Below, one piece after another: positions 58,966 to 64,000 of a DNA stretch of 64,000 nt. Origin of the DNA: Rhodoplanes sp963840055 (GTDB lineage Bacteria > Pseudomonadota > Alphaproteobacteria > Rhizobiales > Xanthobacteraceae). The notes below the pieces were generated by a model, which had not been told where the DNA came from, searched no databases, and saw only the letters and a program-made list of their open reading frames with translations. The stretch covers positions 186,001 to 250,000 of the forward strand of contig CAWIXM010000008.1 in NCBI GenBank assembly GCA_963840055.1, in the 5' to 3' direction. The number at the start of each line of letters is the position of its first letter. Positions within the stretch are counted from its first letter, which is position 1. The translations under genes and the position numbers were made by a program.

Positions 58966-59531
58966 TCTTCGCCCAACAGCGCGTCGAAGCGGAAGACCGC
59001 CGCCGCGACGGTGCAGGTCCAGTCGCCATTGGAGGCCCCCTCGGCCGCCGCCGTCACCGACATGCTGTCGACGATCAGATCGCTCATTTCGTAGACCCGC
59101 TTGCGTTCGTTCCACCCGGCATTGGGATCGAACTCGATCCCGAGCGTCGAGGCAAGCATCGTCGCCGCCAAGTCTTCAGCATATTCGCCGGCTTCCGATT
59201 CGGTCATGCCGAAGCCGTGATGCTCGGATACGTAGCCGTAGAGCGAGAGGTCCTTGGGGCGCGCCAATCCGATGCTGGCGGCGATGCGGCGTCCCGGCTC
59301 ATTGGTTTCCGCGCGGGCCATCACGCAGAACGTGATTTCGCCGGGGCTCAAGGCGCGAACGCCGTCCTCGCGCGCGATCAGCTTGCAACGCGGGGGCAGG
59401 ATCGAAGACACGGACACGAGGTTCTGTTGTTCAATGTCAGCGTCCCGCAGCGCATATTCAAAGGCGGTCAGCGGGTATTTGTGAACGCCGACGCCGCGCG
59501 TGATGAATACGCTGGTCGGAAGAGGAAACAT
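58962..59531 (-). CDS. Pyruvoyl-dependent arginine decarboxylase
   Basis: From ATG 59531 (GGAG 10 bases upstream) a 189-residue product of the PvlArgDC family: FITRGVGVHKYPLTAFEYAL, DADIEQQNLVSVSSILPPRC, where the Ser-Ser pair is the self-cleavage site that makes the pyruvoyl group, LSPGEITFCVMARAETNEPG, LYGYVSEHHGFGMTESEAGE and WTCTVAAAVFRFD. It decarboxylates arginine to agmatine. The frame is open for 60 more codons upstream, but these are low-complexity and lack family similarity. First gene of a three-gene coupled operon with agmatinase and an aquaporin. Confidence 0.9.
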   Translation of the reverse strand: MFPLPTSVFITRGVGVHKYPLTAFEYALRDADIEQQNLVSVSSILPPRCKLIAREDGVRALSPGEITFCVMARAETNEPGRRIAASIGLARPKDLSLYGYVSEHHGFGMTESEAGEYAEDLAATMLASTLGIEFDPNAGWNERKRVYEMSDLIVDSMSVTAAAEGASNGDWTCTVAAAVFRFDALLGEE

Positions 59532-59806
59532 CTCGTCGCTCCGTGCAGCCCATGCCGGTGGGGCTCGCGCTCTCGTTATAATTGGGGCCGCGGCCGTGCG
59601 CCACGATTGCGTTGATGATTCCCGGCCGTTCCGCGCGGCGTCGAGCGTTTCGCCGTGCGTGTCAGTATCGGCCGGCTTCGCGGCGGCGGGCTTCGTCTTC
59701 TGCGTGATCACGAACCGCGTTCGGAACGTCGGTCGAATGTTGCTGTTGCCTTCCGTTGCGGCAGCGGGGGATATTGCAGGCCATCCTTGTTCAAACGTAT
59801 CGAGTC

Positions 59807-60703
59807 ATGCGCAACGTTCTCATTGTGCTGAACGAACGGGCGGGATCGCTGCTCGATCGCGACCCGCTTGCGGTCAAGACCGAGCTGCGGCGGCGTCTTG
59901 CGCGACCCGGCCGCACGGTCGACGTGCTGCTGGCGCATAAGCGGGGCATCGGTCGCGCCATAGATCGCGGAGCGGCATCCGATTACGACACGATCATCGT
60001 GGGCGGCGGGGACGGCAGCGTGGGCCATGCCGCCAACCGGCTTGCCGGCAGCGACAAGACGCTTGGGGTGCTGCCGCTTGGCACCGTTAATCTGCTTGCT
60101 CGCGACATCGGCGCTCCGGCAAATCTTGACGACGCGATCGCGGCACTCGAGGCGTCGGTTCCGCGCGCCATCGATTTGGGCATGCTCAACGGTCGCGCCT
60201 TTCACACGTTGTCGGGCATTGGCTTTTTCAGCCAGATGGCGCGTGCTCGCGAGGAAACCCGCGACCTTCCCGGCAAAGCGGTGCGGGTGATAGCCGCGGC
60301 GGCGCGGGCGTTCAGAAGGGCAGGGCGGTTCACGCTCGATATCTCGATCGACGGCCGCAAGCGGCATATCGATGCGGTGGCGGTATTGGTGACGGTCAAC
60401 CGATTCTCCGGCGAGGAATGGCGGCGCGCGCGGCTGGATGAAGGCACGCTCGAAGTGCACATCGTCGAAAACACCGGCGCGCTGGGGAAGTTGAAGGCCG
60501 GCGCCGACCTTATAACTGGCGTCTGGCGGGACAACCCAGGCATTCAGAGCATCCCGGCGCAGCACGTCACCATCTATAGCGGCCGTTCGCGCGCGTGGGT
60601 TTCGACCGACGGCGAACTCATGCGCGAGCGGACGCCGCTCGCCTACGAAGTCCGCCCGCGCGCTCTCACGGTATTGGTCCCAGCGCCGACTGTGGAAAAA
60701 TAA
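59807..60703 (+). CDS. Diacylglycerol-kinase-like lipid kinase
   Basis: From ATG 59807 a 298-residue DAGK-catalytic-domain protein: VLIVLNERAGSLLDRDPLAV, DTIIVGGGDGSVGHAANRLA (GGDGS nucleotide site), GVLPLGTVNLLARDIGAPAN, RAIDLGMLNGRAFHTLSGIG and the C-terminal FSGEEWRRARLDEGTLEVHI and STDGELMRERTPLAYEVRP. Relatives phosphorylate diacylglycerol, sphingoid bases or other lipids. It is divergent from the decarboxylase operon across a 275-base gap that must hold both promoters; none is clear. Start chosen because residues before MRNVLIVLNE are outside the domain. Confidence 0.87.
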   Translation: MRNVLIVLNERAGSLLDRDPLAVKTELRRRLARPGRTVDVLLAHKRGIGRAIDRGAASDYDTIIVGGGDGSVGHAANRLAGSDKTLGVLPLGTVNLLARDIGAPANLDDAIAALEASVPRAIDLGMLNGRAFHTLSGIGFFSQMARAREETRDLPGKAVRVIAAAARAFRRAGRFTLDISIDGRKRHIDAVAVLVTVNRFSGEEWRRARLDEGTLEVHIVENTGALGKLKAGADLITGVWRDNPGIQSIPAQHVTIYSGRSRAWVSTDGELMRERTPLAYEVRPRALTVLVPAPTVEK

Positions 60704-60860
60704 AGCAGGGGGGCTCCAAACGCATCGCGATTAATCGGCCGGTTGACCCGTATCGGCTTTCGGCTCTACGTTTCGCTTGGCGGCGTTAGGCCGCAGACTT
60801 TATTAGGGAGCTACAGGGGACGGTCCCGAGGTCAAGCGCGCCGCCGAGCTGCCAATGGCG

Positions 60861-60891
60861 CTACATAACGCGATAATCCTACATAACGCGA
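60861..60891. repeat. Two direct 13-bp repeats upstream of the DUF2189 gene
   Basis: The sequence ctacataacgcga occurs at 60861-60873 and again at 60879-60891, 18 bp apart, 85 bases upstream of the gene at 60976. Same-face spacing of identical motifs suggests a regulator-binding site, but nothing shows which. The remaining sequence between 60704 and 60975 holds no gene. Confidence 0.55.
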
Positions 60892-60975
60892 CAGGGACCA
60901 ACGTGACCTGCATGGCGCACGGGAACCTCCTGCCGCTCGTATTAAGTGCTAACGTTGGCCTATGGGAGGCGCGCA

Positions 60976-61800
60976 ATGCCTATTCTGCATGTGATGACCG
61001 GCGCGAGCGAAGTCCCCGTTGTTCCAGTCGTCCGCAAGATCGGCTTCGCGGATATCAAGGACGCGCTGGCTAAGGGCATCGACGATTTCATGGCGGCGCC
61101 GACCCAGCTGATATTCCTCGGCATCATCTACCCCATCGTGGGTCTGTTTTTGGCCCGCCTCGCCTTTGGCTACCAGGTGCTGCCGCTTCTTTTCCCCCTG
61201 GTCGCCGGTTACGCCCTGATCGGCCCGTTCGCGGCGATTGGGTTGTACGAGATGAGCCGGCAGCGGGAGCTAGGCCGCGAGATCTCGTGGACCGACGCAT
61301 TCGCTGTCCTGCGCTGCCCCTCGCTCGACGCCATCGGCGCGCTCGGCTTCGTGCTGATGGTCGTGTTCGTCGTTTGGCTGGCTGTCGCGCTCGGACTTTA
61401 TGATGCGGTGTTCGGGCTGGAGACGCCCCGCTCGATCGGGCAATTCCTGACGGATATTTTCACGACGACCAAGGGCTGGACACTGATCATCGTCGGGCAT
61501 TTGCTCGGATTCTTGTTCGCTGTCGTAGCGTTCGCCATCGGGGTGATCTCGTTTCCGCTGTTGGTCGACCGCGATGTCGGCGCAGTCGTTGCGCTGCAGA
61601 CCTCGTTCAGGGCGGTTCTCGCCAATCCGGTGACGATGGCGGTCTGGGGTCTGATCGTCGGCGCGGCGCTGGCGATTGGTTCGCTGCCGTTCTTTATCGG
61701 GCTCGCCGTCGTCATGCCTGTGCTCGCCCATGCGACCTGGCATATCTATCGCAAGGTCGTAGAGCCTGCTGAGCCGGTGCCCGCCGCATCCGCCGCCTGA
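60976..61800 (+). CDS. DUF2189 membrane protein
   Basis: From ATG 60976 (GGAGGC 5 bases upstream) a 274-residue polytopic protein: VRKIGFADIKDALAKGIDDF at the soluble start, then helices LIFLGIIYPIVGLFLARLAF, LFPLVAGYALIGPFAAIGLY (with EMSRQRELGREISW following), GALGFVLMVVFVVWLAVALG, LIIVGHLLGFLFAVVAFAIG and VWGLIVGAALAIGSLPFFIG. This is the DUF2189 pattern of predicted inner-membrane proteins, usually near cytochrome oxidase genes, as here. The function is unknown. It ends before a strong bidirectional terminator. Confidence 0.88.
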   Translation: MPILHVMTGASEVPVVPVVRKIGFADIKDALAKGIDDFMAAPTQLIFLGIIYPIVGLFLARLAFGYQVLPLLFPLVAGYALIGPFAAIGLYEMSRQRELGREISWTDAFAVLRCPSLDAIGALGFVLMVVFVVWLAVALGLYDAVFGLETPRSIGQFLTDIFTTTKGWTLIIVGHLLGFLFAVVAFAIGVISFPLLVDRDVGAVVALQTSFRAVLANPVTMAVWGLIVGAALAIGSLPFFIGLAVVMPVLAHATWHIYRKVVEPAEPVPAASAA

Positions 61801-61823
61801 GCGGCTCGGGTTATCAGTAAGAC

Positions 61824-61856
61824 AAAAACGCCCGGTTCGGAGAACCGGGCGTTTTT
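61824..61856. terminator. Strong bidirectional terminator
   Basis: aaaaacgcccggttc, loop gga, gaaccgggcgttttt: a 15-bp perfect stem flanked by A5 and T5, usable in both directions. It lies 23 bases after the DUF2189 gene and before the convergent oxidase operon. Confidence 0.92.
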
Positions 61857-61864
61857 CTCCGCCT

Positions 61865-61966
61865 AGAGCATTTTCCGGCGAAGTGGGAACCGGTTCGCCG
61901 CAGAAAATGCGACCACTAAAAGACAACGAGAGCGAATTCCGATTCCATTGGAACGGAATTCGCTCT
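61865..61966 (+). repeat. 102-bp dispersed double-palindrome repeat, copy 3
   Basis: Same sequence plan and length as copies 1 and 2 (start agagcattttccgg, end ggaattcgctct). It lies between the terminator and the end of the oxidase operon. The loop of hairpin 2 has gattccattgg against gattccgttgg in copy 2. Confidence 0.9.
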
Positions 61967-62002
61967 CGGAGCGCGGCGGGCGCGCCGCAGATCGTGCGGG
62001 CG

Positions 62003-62374
62003 TCACATTCCCGTTCGGAAAAACAGCTCGCGTAGCCAGTGCGTATATTCCGACTCGGTTGCCATGATCGTGATGAAGATCAACAGCAGGGCTGGCGGGG
62101 TGAGGATTGCGTAAATCAAGGTCAGCCGCTCCCACGCCATGTGCATGAAGACCGCGACGATCAGCCCTGCCTTGAGCATCATGAACAGGCAGATCAGGGC
62201 CCATCTGAGGATGCCCTGGATGTGGAAATAATCGACGAGGTAGGAAAACGTGCTGAGGACGAACAGCCATCCCCACACGACGAGGTAGAGCTTGATCGGG
62301 TGTTGTTGCGTCTCCCCGTGCGCTGGAGCGTGCGCTACGGGTTGCGCCGATGAGTGACTCACTGCGTGCGCCAT
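62003..62374 (-). CDS. Cytochrome c oxidase subunit IV
   Basis: A 123-residue product with a His/Ala-rich N-terminus and three helices: KLYLVVWGWLFVLSTFSYLV, WALICLFMMLKAGLIVAVFM and LIYAILTPPALLLIFITIMA. This is the small subunit IV (CyoD/CoxF-like) of bacterial heme-copper oxidases, a structural subunit that helps subunit I assembly. It is the last gene of the operon, 9 bases after subunit III. Confidence 0.87.
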   Translation of the reverse strand: MAHAVSHSSAQPVAHAPAHGETQQHPIKLYLVVWGWLFVLSTFSYLVDYFHIQGILRWALICLFMMLKAGLIVAVFMHMAWERLTLIYAILTPPALLLIFITIMATESEYTHWLRELFFRTGM

Positions 62375-62383
62375 GTCGTTTCC

Positions 62384-63106
62384 TCACCAAAGATAGAAAA
62401 ATGCGAAAATGAACACCCACACCAGATCGACGAAGTGCCAATATAGGCCCATGATCTCGACATTCTCGTAGCGGCCTTTCCGCCCGGTCATGAAGCCTGG
62501 CCGTCCGGTATCGAAATCGCCGCGCCATACTTTGTGGGCGATGATCAACAGAAAGATCACCCCGATGGTCACGTGGGTGCCGTGGAATCCGGTGATCATG
62601 AAGAAAGTCGAGCCGAACTGCGGCGCACCCCAGGGATTGCCCCAGGGGCGGACGCCCTCGGTGATCAGCTTGGTCCACTCGAAGGCCTGCATGCTGACGA
62701 AGGTCGCGCCGAACGCTGCCGTCGCCAGCATCAGGAGCGCGGTCTTCTTGCGCTCGCGCCGATAACCGTAATTGACCGCCATGGCCATCGTGCCGCTGGA
62801 CGAGATCAGCACGAAGGTCATGATCGCGATCAGGATGAGGGGAATTTCCTCGCCACCGATATTGAGGGCGAAGACCTTGCTCGGATTCGGCCACGGGACC
62901 GTGGTCGACATCCGCACCGTCATGTAGGAGATGAGAAAACAGCTGAAGATGAACGTGTCGCTCAGGAGGAAGATCCACATCATGGCCTTCCCCCAGGACA
63001 CCTTCTTGAATGCGCGCTGGTCGGACGACCAGTCCGCAACAAAGCCCTCCGCGCCCGGAAGCAGCTTTGGGGGTTGTCCCGTATTCGCTACCGCAGTCTC
63101 GGCCAT
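62384..63106 (-). CDS. Heme-copper oxidase subunit III
   Basis: From ATG 63106 a 240-residue subunit III: WGKAMMWIFLLSDTFIFSCF, LISYMTVRMSTTVPWPNPS, LILIAIMTFVLISSSGTMAM, ATFVSMQAFEWTKLITEGVR, FFMITGFHGTHVTIGVIFLL (typical FHG-xHV segment) and YWHFVDLVWVFIFAFFYLW (YWHFVD-xVW signature). It is the full-length subunit III of the two related genes in this operon. I chose ATG 63106 (MAETAVANTGQPPKL) because the upstream in-frame region overlaps the neighbouring gene. Confidence 0.93.
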   Translation of the reverse strand: MAETAVANTGQPPKLLPGAEGFVADWSSDQRAFKKVSWGKAMMWIFLLSDTFIFSCFLISYMTVRMSTTVPWPNPSKVFALNIGGEEIPLILIAIMTFVLISSSGTMAMAVNYGYRRERKKTALLMLATAAFGATFVSMQAFEWTKLITEGVRPWGNPWGAPQFGSTFFMITGFHGTHVTIGVIFLLIIAHKVWRGDFDTGRPGFMTGRKGRYENVEIMGLYWHFVDLVWVFIFAFFYLW

Positions 63107-63149
63107 TGCTTTTCGACCTATCTCGCGCCTTTGATAACCGAGTGTAAAG

Positions 63150-63860
63150 TCAATGAAACGTGCAGAGTTCAATGAAATTGGCAAGCGACGCGTCTGCCCC
63201 GAGCAACAGTAGGCCAAACACGATCAGCCAGATCAAGAGCAGAAAGTGCCAGTAGACGGTGCAGAGCTCGATGCTCATGCGCAACTTCGCAACCGCAACC
63301 CCGCGCCACGCTTTGACGGTGGTCCGCCCCAAAACCACGATTCCGCCCAGCAAATGCAACCCGTGCAGCGCAGTGAGCACATAGAAGAACGTGTTGGCGG
63401 GGTTGCTCGCCAGGTAATAGCCGGTGGCGTCCAATTGTCGCCACGCGACGAATTGACCGGCGAGGAAAGCGAGGGCGAGAACTCCCGCCGCGAGGAGGCC
63501 GATTTGTGCGCCCTCGAGGTCGTCGCGGCGCGCGTTGACCTGTGCCCACTGCAACGCGAGGCTGCTTAAAATCAGCAAGCCCGTATTGAACCACAGCACG
63601 GTCGGGACTGGCAGCGGCCGCCAGTCCCCCGTGTCCATGCGAATGAGATAGGCGGATAGAAACAGCGCAAACAGCGAGCCGACCACCGCAAGGAAGACGC
63701 CCAGTCCAATCTTCGCGGCCGGCAACTGCGATGCGCCGGTGCCCGGGACTTCGCCGGCCAAGCCCTCCTCTAGCCACGGCTTGGCGAACAGCCGCTGCCG
63801 CGACAGCCACCGGATGATGATGGCTGCAACGATCGCGACGAAGAGGAGGATGAAAACCAC
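63150..63860 (-). CDS. Heme-copper oxidase subunit III-like protein
   Basis: From GTG 63860 a 236-residue membrane protein: FILLFVAIVAAIIIRWLSRQ, GLGVFLAVVGSLFALFLSAY, LWFNTGLLILSSLALQWAQV, AGVLALAFLAGQFVAWRQLD, TFFYVLTALHGLHLLGGIVV and YWHFLLLIWLIVFGLLLLGA, the subunit III fold with H-G-x-H-L and YWHF-LLIW signatures. It lies 12 bases after the subunit I gene and 43 bases before the second subunit III. Two subunit III genes in a row are known from caa3-type oxidase operons. Confidence 0.88.
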   Translation of the reverse strand: MVFILLFVAIVAAIIIRWLSRQRLFAKPWLEEGLAGEVPGTGASQLPAAKIGLGVFLAVVGSLFALFLSAYLIRMDTGDWRPLPVPTVLWFNTGLLILSSLALQWAQVNARRDDLEGAQIGLLAAGVLALAFLAGQFVAWRQLDATGYYLASNPANTFFYVLTALHGLHLLGGIVVLGRTTVKAWRGVAVAKLRMSIELCTVYWHFLLLIWLIVFGLLLLGADASLANFIELCTFH

Positions 63861-63872
63861 GATGTCTCAACC

Positions 63873-64000
63873 TTACGCTGCGCGCACGGCCGCCGGCGGC
63901 ATGTTCTGCGGGATGAAGTCCTCCTTCGCGCCGGGCACGCTGTAGTCATAGGCCCAGCGATAGACGACCGGCAGCTCCTTGCCCCAGTTGCCGTGCCCGG
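63873..64000 (-). CDS. ctaD: Cytochrome c oxidase subunit I, C-terminal end only
   Basis: The minus strand from the window edge reads GHGNWGKELPVVYRWAYDYS, VPGAKEDFIPQNMPPAAVRA and a TAA at 63873. The YRWAYDYSVPGA-DFIPQN stretch is the usual C-terminal tail of subunit I in alphaproteobacterial oxidases of this gene order. The haem and copper ligands lie beyond base 64000. Identification rests on this short tail and on the subunit III genes that follow. Confidence 0.75.
   Translation of the reverse strand, partial: GHGNWGKELPVVYRWAYDYSVPGAKEDFIPQNMPPAAVRAA

Noticed and set aside
57314..59029. Reading the aquaporin as a 571-residue fusion protein
   Set aside because: The N-terminal 330 residues are an out-of-frame reading of the agmatinase gene; the channel starts at ATG 58045 with a TGATG overlap.
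61863..62978. 371-codon minus-strand frame over subunits III and IV of the oxidase
   Set aside because: Out-of-frame reading of two well-conserved oxidase genes.

Overview
The window is GC-rich and its genes look like those of an alphaproteobacterium of the order Hyphomicrobiales (Bradyrhizobium/Xanthobacteraceae-like). The grounds are gene families and gene order: methylsuccinyl-CoA dehydrogenase, a PduO-type adenosyltransferase, EtfBA and 3-hydroxybutyryl-CoA dehydrogenase in a row, two TRAP transport clusters, DUF2924/recombinase, DUF6074 and DUF3141 proteins, and a 102-bp paired-palindrome intergenic repeat. No rRNA, tRNA or CRISPR array was seen. Several genes carry single-base frameshifts (TRAP permease, RND pump, Hbd), which may be real decay or assembly errors.

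Bases 1 to about 35,800 are accessory and heavily rearranged. After the 3' part of a BrkB-family membrane protein come two overlapping HEPN-like genes, an XRE regulator with a truncated ImmA partner, a truncated IS256 transposase reading in frame into a TAXI-type TRAP binding protein, the TRAP permease and an FAH-family hydrolase. From 9.5 to 16.4 kb lie an IS110 scar, a DUF2254 membrane protein, a duplicated structured repeat, aquaporin Z and the wreck of a prophage (Nu1-like small terminase, MT-A70 methylase, DUF2924 fused to a serine-recombinase tail, large-terminase and integrase pieces). Next are a formylglycine-generating-enzyme-like lipid-free secreted protein and an IS630 element. From 18.6 to 31.3 kb every gene is on the minus strand: TetR, GNAT, a small protein, DUF3141, Pta, AckA, FabI, two RND adaptors and a frameshifted RND pump, with a double palindrome and a promoter in front of TetR. 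The block closes with a truncated histidine kinase joined to a truncated primase, DUF6074, an AlpA-like protein and a tyrosine integrase. A 25-bp sequence at the integrase start recurs near the left edge (839-863), so 839-35,830 may be, or may once have been, one integrated element.

Bases 36 to 64 kb are mostly chromosomal backbone. They begin with Mcd of the ethylmalonyl-CoA pathway, an IS110 insertion, a host-attachment-type protein, a HIG1-like membrane protein, cobalamin adenosyltransferase, EtfBA and Hbd. A glutamate-synthase-like FMN protein, cytochrome c, a hemerythrin-like protein, a Spy-like protein, an orphan adaptor and GluQRS follow. A malonate-use operon comes next (DctP, DctQ, DctM, malonyl-CoA decarboxylase, malonyl-CoA synthetase) with an attenuator-like hairpin after the binding protein. 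The second IS630 copy follows, inverted relative to the first. Then come a translationally coupled arginine decarboxylase/agmatinase/aquaporin operon, a diacylglycerol-kinase-like protein, a DUF2189 protein, and the 3' part of a heme-copper oxidase operon (subunits I, III, III, IV).
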